Positions 26,339 through 35,200 of a stretch of DNA of 64,000 bases are shown in pieces (position 1 is the first letter of the stretch; each line of letters begins with the position of its first letter). The notes beneath the pieces are model-generated. The model saw nothing but the letters and a program-made list of their open reading frames with translations. It had not been told where the DNA came from and did no database searches. Where the stretch lies: contig DASZTL010000108.1 in NCBI GenBank assembly GCA_035548055.1, forward strand, positions 31,535-95,534. The letters are read 5' to 3'. This DNA comes from DASZTV01 sp035548055 (GTDB lineage: Bacteria; Actinomycetota; Actinomycetes; JAFAQI01). Both the position numbers and the translations under genes were made by a program.

Positions 26339-26341
26339 CGG

Positions 26342-26650
26342 TCAGCCGAGTGCTGACGCGCTCCCTGCCATGAGGACTTCTCCGAGCTGACGGCTCGGCG
26401 GCTCAGCGAGATGCGGTACGACGTACTCGACCATCCATGGGCTACCGATGTCAGTCGCGATCTGGTCCAGCCGCTCGGCGGTGTCTGCCGTGATGATCAG
26501 GACGACCTCGTCGCTGGAGATCCCGACGACCTGCAGCGAATGGAACCCCTCGACCTGGCGCATCTGCGCGAGAACCTCTTCAGCCGGTTCGCCCCACACG
26601 GCTGCCGGGATCGGGTTCTTGAGGCGCAGACGATTCACCACCGAGTACAT
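26342..26650 (-). CDS. Small hypothetical protein, probable dimeric alpha/beta barrel
   Basis: Protein of 102 aa from ATG 26650 (MYSVVNRLRLKNPIPAAVW). QMRQVEGFHSLQVVGISSDEVVLIITADTAERLDQIATDIGSPWMVEYVVPHLA has the beta-alpha-beta rhythm and QVEGF phrase of ABM-like ferredoxin-fold barrels. No catalytic residues are evident. It is convergent with paaE (3 bp between stops) and divergent from arsC. A longer upstream reading frame exists but adds low-complexity residues, so I reject it. Confidence 0.7.
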   Translation of the reverse strand: MYSVVNRLRLKNPIPAAVWGEPAEEVLAQMRQVEGFHSLQVVGISSDEVVLIITADTAERLDQIATDIGSPWMVEYVVPHLAEPPSRQLGEVLMAGSASALG

Positions 26651-26819
26651 GGAAGGCAAAGTACCTGTCGTTTCGTCCAACTGGGGACGTGGCACCGGAC
26701 AGAGCAGTTGTGGAGAACCTCGGGCAGAAGACCTCGACAACGCCACAAACACCGAGGACTTCTCCTCGCCGAAAGGAACCGGCCACCGTGCGTTCACCTG
26801 CGCCGAGCAGACTCCTGCC

Positions 26820-27335
26820 GTGCGCACTCCTCCAGTCGTCCTGTTCGCTTGCGTCCACAACAGCGGCCGGTCGGTAGCCGCGAAGGTTCTGGCCCAGCAC
26901 TACGGCGGAGACGCGCTGGAGGTGAGGTCAGCCGGGTCGGAGCCCGGCGACGGCGTGAACCCGCAAGTTGCCGCCGTACTGGCCGACCGAGGGCTGATCA
27001 CCAACGATCACACGCCGTCCCTTCTCACCTATGACGGCGTGCAAGAGGCCGATGTGGTGGTCACGATGGGCTGCGGTGAGACCTGCCCGGTGTTCCCCGG
27101 CAAGACCTACGAGGACTGGCAGGTTGACGATCCAGCCGGACAGGACCGGCAGACCGTCGAACGGATCGTGGACGACATCGACAGCCGGGTTCGGGACTTG
27201 CTCAGCCGTCTCGACTCGTCCGCGAGCGGCTCGAACCTGTCCGTGTCTCAGCTCGCCATAGGGCGGTCAGACACGGACAAGTCCGCTCGGGAAGAGCCAC
27301 CAGTCGACGACGTCGAGGCCCGACTGTTGCGCTGA
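26820..27335 (+). CDS. arsC: Arsenate reductase ArsC (low-molecular-weight phosphatase type)
   Basis: Protein of 171 aa from GTG 26820. The P-loop CVHNSGRS (CX5R-like) and the later MGCGETCPVFPGKTYEDWQVDDPAGQ with resolving cysteines identify the thiol-dependent arsenate reductase group; actinomycetes couple these to mycothiol/mycoredoxin or thioredoxin. The family usually ends near DDIDSRVRDLLSRL. Here about 38 extra residues follow, part of which is encoded by an inverted repeat (27238-27279). No arsR or arsenite exporter is adjacent. Confidence 0.87.
   Translation: MRTPPVVLFACVHNSGRSVAAKVLAQHYGGDALEVRSAGSEPGDGVNPQVAAVLADRGLITNDHTPSLLTYDGVQEADVVVTMGCGETCPVFPGKTYEDWQVDDPAGQDRQTVERIVDDIDSRVRDLLSRLDSSASGSNLSVSQLAIGRSDTDKSAREEPPVDDVEARLLR
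27238..27279. repeat. Perfect 11-bp inverted repeat inside the 3' end of arsC
   Basis: TGTCCGTGTCT at 27238-27248 pairs perfectly with AGACACGGACA at 27269-27279. Inside, CGCC-ATAG-GGCG forms a second small stem. The palindrome encodes residues of the unusual C-terminal extension of ArsC. It could be a transcription terminator read through by the frame or the remnant of a small mobile repeat; only one copy is in the window. Confidence 0.6.
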
Positions 27336-27341
27336 GGCCAG

Positions 27342-27977
27342 TCAGGCGGGGGTGACGGGTTCGGGCATCAGGTGGGCCAGAGCGCCCGTGAGATAGCGCA
27401 CGGACCACACGATCATCGCGAGGATGCTGACGGCGTCGACCACTCGGACCGCGACAAACGCGCCGACGCCCAGGACGAGAAGCACGACGAGCTGAATCGC
27501 CGCGGCACCGGCAAAGAAGAGCCCGAACCACAGCGAGACTCGGCGGAAGACGGTCCGGTACTCGTCCGTCGCCTGAATCTCCTCGGGGATCGGGAAGATC
27601 TCGCGGGCGAAGGTCGCCGCCAGCGGCTTGTCGATCGCTACCGACCCGAGCCAGAGCAGCCCGTTGATCACGCCGAGCGCCGCCGGCTGTACGAGGTAGG
27701 CGGTGGCGCTGTCGGTGACTACCCCGACGACAGCGGCCGCCAACACGAAGATAAGGACGACTTGCGCGATCAGCCCCGGACGGCCTTGCCGGCGTTCGTA
27801 GGCGTAGATGACCACCGATGCCGCGGTGCCGACGCCGACCCCGATGAGGAGGCTGCCGGTCGCCTTCCACGCGGCATAGAAGGCGAGCGGCGGAGCCAGG
27901 ATGTCGAGCATCAACCGCGGACCCACGGCCCGCAGCAAACCCGAGCTGGTTGGGATCTCTGCGATGTCAACGGACAT
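27342..27977 (-). CDS. Multi-pass membrane protein (VC0807/DUF3159-like)
   Basis: Integral membrane protein of 211 aa from ATG 27977 (MSVDIAEIPTSSGLLR). Five to six hydrophobic helices are evident (LDILAPPLAFYAAWKATGSLLIGVGVGTAASVVIYA; LIAQVVLIFVLAAAVVGVV; ALGVINGLLWLGSVAI; LWFGLFFAGAAAIQLVVLLVL). The helix pattern and PLA..FAREIFPIPEEI loop resemble the VC0807/intracellular-septation-like families. Function unknown. The open frame extends upstream into a sulfotransferase relic, which I annotate separately. Confidence 0.72.
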   Translation of the reverse strand: MSVDIAEIPTSSGLLRAVGPRLMLDILAPPLAFYAAWKATGSLLIGVGVGTAASVVIYAYERRQGRPGLIAQVVLIFVLAAAVVGVVTDSATAYLVQPAALGVINGLLWLGSVAIDKPLAATFAREIFPIPEEIQATDEYRTVFRRVSLWFGLFFAGAAAIQLVVLLVLGVGAFVAVRVVDAVSILAMIVWSVRYLTGALAHLMPEPVTPA

Positions 27978-28048
27978 CGGGGCACCGTACGCCGATTCGG
28001 CGACTGTGACGACCGAGGTCGCCCGTCGTCGACGGGGTATGACGAGAC

Positions 28049-28202
28049 CTAGGCGTCTGCCTTGTCGAGGCCGAGGGTGCGCGCGCATGTCCGCGGTCGT
28101 GTTCGTGTGAGGGAACGACTCGTCCGGCACAGCCATCCCGAGCCGCTCGCAGATCGGCTCCCAGCCGTCTGAGGCCTGCCACTCGAGCAGCGTGCGGTTG
28201 CC
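28049..28202 (-). pseudogene. C-terminal relic of a sulfotransferase gene
   Basis: Reading down from about 28200 the frame gives RTLLEWQASDGWEPICERLG and VPDESFPHTNTTADMRA, which matches the C-terminal end of sulfotransferase-family proteins (the DGWEPLC..L and FP..NT..E phrases). The matching terminal piece RTLGLDKADA and a TAG stop (28051-28049) are in the next frame; the shift falls in a GC-dinucleotide run near 28080. There is no room upstream for the catalytic domain because the arylsulfatase stop is at 28246, so this is a truncated, frameshifted remnant. Confidence 0.55.
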
Positions 28203-28245
28203 GCTTGAGCACGCTCTAACGTTCTCAGGAGGCAATCGCGAGCGG

Positions 28246-30495
28246 CTACTGGCGGGACATCGCCTCCGCGGCTGCCGCTTCGGCGTCGGCGCGCTCGATC
28301 TTGCCGGTCTCGATGACGACCTCGTGCAGGGTGCCCTGGAAGTGGTTCGGGCTGTCGTAGCGCGGGCTCACCGCTGACCCGTGGTCGTAGCCGACGCTGT
28401 GCCCGATGCTCGACATGATCCGCATGGCGAACGGCACGTGGCACGCGCCGACGACTTCGTCACCGAAGAGCAGCTCGAAGTCGCCCTCGCCGCTCGATCG
28501 GGTGAACCGCAGCCCGACCTCCGACGTCCCGGTCGGGACATCGGCATCCGAGATGCAGACCGTGTGGTCACCGAACGAGTTGTAGTCGAGCACGAGCTTG
28601 TCGTTCTCGATGAACCACGACAACCCGGCGTTGGCCGTCCCCGTCGCGAGCAGCACGCCGTTGTCGTTCGCAGCGCGCGTGATCGTCGCCCGCATGTTGA
28701 AGCGACTGCCGGCAAGGGTCGCGCCTGCCTGCGCCGGCAGCGGTGCCATGGGCGGCTTGTACACGTAGCGCTTGGAAAGCGGATGCGGAGAGTTGTCGTC
28801 GTACCGCGTGAAGAACAGCTCGATGGTCCGGTCGTCGAGCGGCAGTACGCCGTGCTCACGCGCCTCTCGCCACCACAGGTCGACCAGCGCAGCGAGCGTC
28901 TCGGGCTCAGCGGTGGCCAGGTCGTGGCACTCGGAGAAGTCCTCCGCAACGTTGTAGAGCTCCCACTGGTCGTCGTCGTACGGCACGTTCTGAGTGTGGC
29001 GAGTGACCGCCTTCCAGCCGTCCTGCCAGATCCCGCGATGCCCGTTCATCTCGAAGTACTGCGCACCCTTGCGGGTCGCTGCATCTGGCTCGTCGAGCGT
29101 GTAGAGCATCGACGTGCCGGCGATCGGAATCTGCTCGTAGCCGCGGTACGTCGACGGCGGAGTGATCCCGATCGCGTCGTAGATCGTCGGCGCGACATCG
29201 ACCGCGTGGTGGAACTGCCGGCGGATGCCACCCGGATCGGCGACGTGGCCCGGCCAATGCAGGATGAGCGGCACGTGGACGCCGCCTTCGTGGGTGTTCT
29301 GCTTGTACCACTTGAACGGCGTGTTCCCGGCCTGCGCCCACCCCCACGGGTAGTTGGAGTGGCTGTTGGGCCCACCGATCTCGTCGAGTCGCTCGATCGC
29401 GTCGTCCGGGGTCTCGAGGATGAAGTTGAAGAACTTCATCTCGTGCAGGACGCCGAACGGCCCGCCTTCCTGGCTGGCGCCGTTGTCCGAGACCAGCACG
29501 ATGATCGTGTCGTCCATCAGCCCGAGCGCCTCGAGATCGGCCACGAGTCTTCCGACCTGCACATCGGTGTGGTCGAGGAAGGCCGCGAACGCCTCCTGTA
29601 GGCGAGCTGCGAGGCGCTGCTGGTTCTCCGGCATCGAGTCCCAGGGGTCCACGCCTTGGTTGAGCGGCGCCAGGTCGGTGCCCGCAGGCACGATGCCGGT
29701 CTCCTGCTGCCGGGCGAACCACTCGTCACGGGCCACGTCCCAGCCGGCGTCGAACTTGCCGCGGTACTTGGCCAGGTACTCCGGCGGGGCCTGATGCGGC
29801 GCATGTGTCGCACCGAACGCGAGATAGAGGAAGAACGGCCTGTCAGGGCGGACCGACACCGAATCGTGGATGAACTCAGACGCGCGGTCCACCAGGTCCT
29901 CGGAGAGGTGGTAACCCTCCTCGACCGACTTGGGCGGGTCGATCCGGTGGTTGTCGTAGAACAGATCGGGGTGGAACTGGTCGGTCTCGCCCTCGAGGAA
30001 GCCGTAGAAGCGGTCGAAGCCACGCTGGCATGGCCAGTGGTCGTACGGACCTGCCGCCGAGCAGTCCAGCGCCGGGCAGAGGTGCCACTTGCCGACCGCG
30101 AAGGTGGCATAGCCGCTGTCGCGAAGCACCTCGCCCATCGTCGCCGCGTGCGGCGTGATGTGGCCTCTCATGTGCGGGTAGCCGGTGGCGAAGTTCGCGA
30201 CCGACCGCATCCCGACGGTGTGATGGTTACGCCCGGTCAGCAGCGCAGCGCGGGTCGGCGAGCACAGCGGGGTGACGTGGAAGTTCGTGTAGCGCAAGCC
30301 ACCCGCGGCGAGCCTGTCGATGTTCGGCGTGTCGATCGAGGACCCGTAGCAGCCAAGCTGAGCGAAGCCGGTGTCGTCGAGGACGATCATCACGACGTTC
30401 GGCGCCCCCTCGGGAGTCACCCGCTTGGCGAACGACGGCGTCGACTCGACGTGCGTGTCGCGGATCTCACCGTCGAAGTCCTCGAAGAACGGCAT
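28246..30495 (-). CDS. Arylsulfatase (formylglycine-dependent)
   Basis: Type I sulfatase of 749 aa from ATG 30495 with GGAGGG upstream. The metal-binding LDDTGF (Asp40, Asp41) and the formylglycine motif CSPTRAALLTGR (Cys78) are intact, followed by GKWHL, FFLYLAFGATHAPHQAP, VSDNGASQEGG and TPFKWYKQNTHEGGVHVPLI. The C-terminal 180 residues form the beta-rich domain seen in long arylsulfatases (ATS/PAS type). There is no signal peptide, so it acts in the cytoplasm. It is divergent from the transporter operon with a 102-bp shared control region. Confidence 0.95.
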   Translation of the reverse strand: MPFFEDFDGEIRDTHVESTPSFAKRVTPEGAPNVVMIVLDDTGFAQLGCYGSSIDTPNIDRLAAGGLRYTNFHVTPLCSPTRAALLTGRNHHTVGMRSVANFATGYPHMRGHITPHAATMGEVLRDSGYATFAVGKWHLCPALDCSAAGPYDHWPCQRGFDRFYGFLEGETDQFHPDLFYDNHRIDPPKSVEEGYHLSEDLVDRASEFIHDSVSVRPDRPFFLYLAFGATHAPHQAPPEYLAKYRGKFDAGWDVARDEWFARQQETGIVPAGTDLAPLNQGVDPWDSMPENQQRLAARLQEAFAAFLDHTDVQVGRLVADLEALGLMDDTIIVLVSDNGASQEGGPFGVLHEMKFFNFILETPDDAIERLDEIGGPNSHSNYPWGWAQAGNTPFKWYKQNTHEGGVHVPLILHWPGHVADPGGIRRQFHHAVDVAPTIYDAIGITPPSTYRGYEQIPIAGTSMLYTLDEPDAATRKGAQYFEMNGHRGIWQDGWKAVTRHTQNVPYDDDQWELYNVAEDFSECHDLATAEPETLAALVDLWWREAREHGVLPLDDRTIELFFTRYDDNSPHPLSKRYVYKPPMAPLPAQAGATLAGSRFNMRATITRAANDNGVLLATGTANAGLSWFIENDKLVLDYNSFGDHTVCISDADVPTGTSEVGLRFTRSSGEGDFELLFGDEVVGACHVPFAMRIMSSIGHSVGYDHGSAVSPRYDSPNHFQGTLHEVVIETGKIERADAEAAAAEAMSRQ

Positions 30496-30530
30496 GGACC
30501 CTCCGGCGTCGTGGCGTCTCGCGCTGTAGC

Positions 30531-30583
30531 CCCTTGACAGGGACCGCAATATATTGACACTTAGAACGACAATAGTTCAAGGG
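30531..30583. promoter_or_regulatory. Divergent control region, shared TetR-type box
   Basis: The AT-rich core contains a TATATT and an outer inverted repeat CCCTTGA (30531) / TCAAGGG (30577). Within it, TATTGACACT-N6-GACA-A-T at 30552-30573 matches TATTGACACT-N6-GACA-G-T at 43343-43364 in front of the TetR gene (16 of 22 positions by eye). It is placed to control both the arylsulfatase and the transporter operon. Part of the match is a TTGACA -35-like hexamer. Confidence 0.5.
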
Positions 30584-30597
30584 ATGAGGGCCCAGCT

Positions 30598-32277
30598 TTG
30601 AAGCCAAGCAAAGTGCCGGTCAGACGCTATGCCCCTGCATTGATCGTCGCCGTCGCCCTGCTCCTCGTCGTCATCATCGCCCCGTCAAAGGCCCCGTCCA
30701 CCTCCCCCGCTGCGCTGTCCGACGGAGTCCCGATCGACATCCCGACGACCTCATCGACCGCGCCGAGCGACATCAACCCGACCGCCACCACCACCGCAGG
30801 TCCGGGCAAGAAGGGGCACAACAGCGCAAACCCGGCAACCGACTCGACCACACCTCCGTCGAGCCGGACGGGGACGGTCCCACCGTCGACTGGCGACACG
30901 TCGCACTGCGTCAATGGGCTTCAGTTCTCAGTGGCCGGCTTCCAGGCGGCTCCGCCCTGCCAACCGGCCTTCTCCGGCAGCAATGGTGGTGCGACGTTCA
31001 AGGGCGTCACGAGCTCCACGATCGAGATCGTCTACTACCAGGCGAAGACGAACCTCGCGCTCCAGGCGATCCTCGGCCCAGCCGGTCTTTCACCCACGAC
31101 GGCGCAGGTCAGCGACTACATCGCCCGTGCCACGCAGTTCATCAACAGCCGCTACGAGCTGTGGGGCCGCAAGATCCACGTCGACTACTTCGTCAGCGGG
31201 TCGTGCGCCGCGTCGCCACCCAGCGACGCCTGTTTCCGTCAGGACGCGCAGACGATCGTCGCCAAGTACCACCCGTTCGCGGTCCTGTTCCCGCGCAACA
31301 TCACGGCTCCCGGGTTCAACTCCGCTCTCAGCCACCTCGGCGTCGTCAACCTCGGCGGCATGAACATGCCGATGAGCTTCTCGGCTTCACAGGCCCCGTA
31401 TCACTACGACTACGACATGGACGGTGACACCCAGGCCACGCTCGCCGGCGAGTGGTACTGCAAGGAGCTCGCCAACCGCAAAGCCATCTACGCCGGCGAA
31501 GCCGACTTCCGCGGCAAGCCTCGCGCCGCCGAGGTGCTCACCGAGGACACTCCGGAGCATGTCGAGACGGCGCAGCGTCTCGCCGCAATCATCAACAAGT
31601 GCGACCACGGCGGCGGTGCCACCGTCAAGACGTACTCGCCCGACACGAGCCAGGCCGTCGTACAGAGCACAACGCTCGCCTCGCAGGCGAAGCAGAACGG
31701 CATCACGACCGTCCTCTATTCGAGCGACCCGATCTTCCCGGTATATCTGACGCCGCAGATGACCAACCAGAACTACTTCCCCGAGAACGTCGTGATCGGC
31801 TCGGGATACCTCGACTTCGACGGTCTCGCCCAGCTCTACGACCAACGGCAGTGGAAGAACGCCTTCGGGCTGGGCGACCTGCCGGACATGGCCGCCCTGT
31901 CCCACTACGACTCCGGCGCCGTCTATCGGTCGACCCACGGCTCGCAGGCACCGTTCACGAGCGCAGCCAACATCCAGGGCTTCTTCAGCGTGCTCGGCGC
32001 CGGGCTGCAGCAGGCGGGTGCGGACCTGACCCCGACGAGCTTCGAGCGCGGCGTCCTCACCCTGCCTGCGGCGGGCGGCAGCCGGTTCCACAGCCTGGTC
32101 AAGTTCGGTCCCGGCGACTTCACCGGCGTCTCCGACGCTCGCATGATGTTCTACAGCCCGGCGCGCCGCTCACCGACCAACGGCAAGCTCGGAACGTACG
32201 TCGCGCTCAACGGCGGGCACCGCTACACGCTCGGTGAGTTCCCGAGCACGACCTTCAAGATCCCGGGCCGCGGGTGA
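30598..32277 (+). CDS. Membrane-anchored periplasmic-binding-type substrate receptor
   Basis: Solute-binding protein of 559 aa (type I fold, Liv-like) starting at TTG 30598 behind AAGGGATGAGGG. Instead of a lipobox it has an N-terminal membrane helix (APALIVAVALLLVVIIAP), then a Ser/Thr/Pro-rich stalk (residues 33-110), then the binding domain (GGATFKGVTSSTIEIVYYQAKTN onward). Several Cys pairs suggest disulfides. It feeds the fused transporter encoded immediately downstream (GTGA overlap). The ligand is unknown; context suggests a sulfated compound. Confidence 0.85.
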   Translation: MKPSKVPVRRYAPALIVAVALLLVVIIAPSKAPSTSPAALSDGVPIDIPTTSSTAPSDINPTATTTAGPGKKGHNSANPATDSTTPPSSRTGTVPPSTGDTSHCVNGLQFSVAGFQAAPPCQPAFSGSNGGATFKGVTSSTIEIVYYQAKTNLALQAILGPAGLSPTTAQVSDYIARATQFINSRYELWGRKIHVDYFVSGSCAASPPSDACFRQDAQTIVAKYHPFAVLFPRNITAPGFNSALSHLGVVNLGGMNMPMSFSASQAPYHYDYDMDGDTQATLAGEWYCKELANRKAIYAGEADFRGKPRAAEVLTEDTPEHVETAQRLAAIINKCDHGGGATVKTYSPDTSQAVVQSTTLASQAKQNGITTVLYSSDPIFPVYLTPQMTNQNYFPENVVIGSGYLDFDGLAQLYDQRQWKNAFGLGDLPDMAALSHYDSGAVYRSTHGSQAPFTSAANIQGFFSVLGAGLQQAGADLTPTSFERGVLTLPAAGGSRFHSLVKFGPGDFTGVSDARMMFYSPARRSPTNGKLGTYVALNGGHRYTLGEFPSTTFKIPGRG

Positions 32278-35200
32278 AGCTCTCGAGTGGCGCCCTGTCG
32301 AACCGCACCGGGGTGTGGCTCGTCCGACTGCTCGCCGTACCGGCGATCGCGGTCGGCGCCGAGCTGGTCTTCGGCTGGGGGCATCGCGACCACTGGCTCG
32401 GCGTGCCGGTACCCGCGGCGATCCCTCTCGGCAACCTCGTCGAGGGTGCGATCTTCGGGCTCCTGTACGCGCTGCCCGCGTTCGGTCTGATCCTGGTCTA
32501 CCGCGCGCAGCGCATCATCAACTTCGCGACCGCCTCCCTCGGCGGCGGCGCGGCGCTCTTCGGGTTGCTCGTCATCACCCAGGCGCATCAGCCCTATCTC
32601 GTCGGGGTCGCGGCCGCACTCGTCGGCGGCGCGGTTCTCGGCCGGGTCGCCCAGCGAATCCTTCGCCGCTTCGCCGACAAGTCGCGCCTGGTCCTCACCG
32701 TCGCAACCATCGGTGTCGGCCAGATCCTCACACTGCTCGAGGTGCTCCTACCGTCATGGTTCGGCAGCACGGTCCTGGGCGCAACGCAGCTTCCGACCCC
32801 GTTCAGCAGCATGCACTTCTCGATCGGCAAGGTCGTGCTGTCCGGCAACTACCTCGCGATCATCGTCGTCGCGGCCGCGGTGACGATCGGGCTCGGGCTG
32901 TTCTTCCGCGTGACACGCACCGGGCTCGGGGTCCGCGCCAGTGCCGACAACGCCGACCGGGCCATGCTGCTCGGCATCCCCGTACGGCGGATGGTCGTGC
33001 TGGTCTGGGTGATCGCCGGTGTCCTGTCCGCCGCGTCGGCATTCCTGAAGATCGCGGTCGTCGGACAGTCGCTCGGCGCCGCGGCGGATCCGGCACTTCT
33101 CCTGTTCCCCCTGGCAGCCGCGGTCATCGCCCGCTTCGACGACCTGCCTACCGCACTCATCGCCGGCATCGGTCTCGGCATCCTCGACCGCGCGGCCTAC
33201 TACTCGACGAGCAACCCGAACCTCCCATCCGCACTGGTGCTGCCAATCGTGCTCATCGCCCTGCTCGGCCGGGGCCGGATCTCCCGCGCGTTCGACAGCG
33301 GCATCGGGAGCTTCCAGACCTTCGCCGAGTCGCGGCCGATCCCGCTGCAGCTACGCCGGATCCCTGAAGTGATCTGGGCGAGCCGAGGCGCCAAGCTCGC
33401 CGGCCTCGCGCTGTGCGTCCTCGGTCCCTACATCGTCGGCGGCGCTCGGCTCGGGTTCCTCACCCAAGTGGTTCTCTCGGCGATCATCGCCCTGTCGATG
33501 ACGACGCTGACCGGATGGGCGGGGCAGGTCTCGCTCGGCCAGGCCGGCATCGCCGGCATCGGCGCCGCTGTCGCCGGCGGGCTCGCCGCGCGCGCACATG
33601 CCGACTTCTTCGTCACGCTGATCGTCGCCGCAATCGTCGGCGCCCTCATCGCCGCGCTGATCGGCATCCCCGCGCTTCGGCTACCCGGCCTGTTCCTCGC
33701 GATCGTCACCCTGGCCTTCGCCGCGGAGGTGCAGCTCGTCCTGCTCGACCCGCGCTACTTCGGCTGGCTGCTGCCGAAGGACGGCCAGACCGTCGAGCGC
33801 CCGGTGCTGTTCGGCCGCTTCAGTATGGCGAGCGATCGCGCCTTCTACTACCTGTGTCTCGCATTCCTCGTCGTACTCATCGCGTCGGCGATCAGGATCC
33901 GCACCAGTCGCTCCGGCCGGGTCTTCGTCGCACAACGTGACAACGTCCGCGCGGCTCAAGCGCTCGGCATCAACTCAGCGCGAACGAAGCTCGCCGCCTT
34001 CGCCCTCTCCGGCGCGGTCGCGGCCATCGGCGGCGCGCTGATGGTCTACCAGGTCGGTGCTGTCGACCCGTCGACGTTCCCCATGCAGTTCTCGCTCGAC
34101 GTCTTCGTCTTCGCCGTGGTCGGCGGCATCGCCGGCCCCTACGGCGCGATCTGTGGCGCGATCTTCTACCAGGTGCTCAACTTCTTCGGCAGCTCCATCT
34201 TCGGCTGGCTCGACCACCTCGGGCTGCACAGCCTGGTGACCGTCATCGACGAGCTCGGCCTGTCCGGCGGCGTACTGCTCGTCCTCTCTTTCTTCCCCGG
34301 CGGCATCGCTTCCAGCGGGACGGCGGTCCGCGACCGCTTCCTGCGACGGGTCGCAGTCCGGCGCGGCATCGACCTGCCCAGCCTCGTCGCCGATCGCGCC
34401 GAAGCCGAGCACGTCGCCGAGGCACACCGGTTCCACGTCGACGAACCGACCGACGACGCGCTGCTCGTGTGCCGTGATCTGGACGTCGGGTACGACGGGG
34501 TCCAGGTGCTCTTCGGCGTGGACATGCACATCCGCCGCGGTGAGGTGCTGGCGCTGCTCGGCACCAACGGTGCCGGCAAGTCGACGCTGCTTCGCGCGAT
34601 CAGCGGGCTGACGATGCCATGGACCGGATCGATCGTGTTCGACGGGCGCGACATCACCAAGGCCAACCCGGTCGATCGCGCGCGCGCCGGCATCGCGCAG
34701 GTGCCGGGCGGCAAGGGCATCTTCCCGACCGTCACTGTCGCCGACCACTTCCGGGCGGCACGCTGGATGAGCAAGAAGGCCAATGCCGCCGAGATCGATG
34801 CCGCGCAGGAACAGGTGCTCGAGTGGTTCCCGAACCTGCGCAACCGCTGGGACACCTACGCGGGCAACCTGTCGGGGGGCGAGGCACAGCAGCTCGCCGT
34901 CGGAATGGCGTTCATCACGCGACCGCAGCTGCTCATCATCGACGAGCTGTCCCTCGGGCTGGCGCCGACGATCGTGGAGAAGCTGCTCGATGTCGTACGC
35001 GACCTCAACCAGACCGGCACCACCGTCGTACTGGTCGAGCAGTCGGTGAACGTCGCACTGACGATCGCGGAGCGCGCCTACTTCATGGAGAAGGGCGAGG
35101 TCCGGTTCTGCGGTCCCACTGCCGAGCTGATCGAGCGCGACGACATCGTGCGCTCCGTGTTCCTCGCGGCAGCCGAGCCCGCAGAGAAGGTTCCAGCACC

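Noticed and set aside
26448..27335. A longer ArsC frame beginning at 26448.
   Set aside because: The extra N-terminal part overlaps the divergent gene and has no homology-like pattern; the P-loop begins shortly after GTG 26820.
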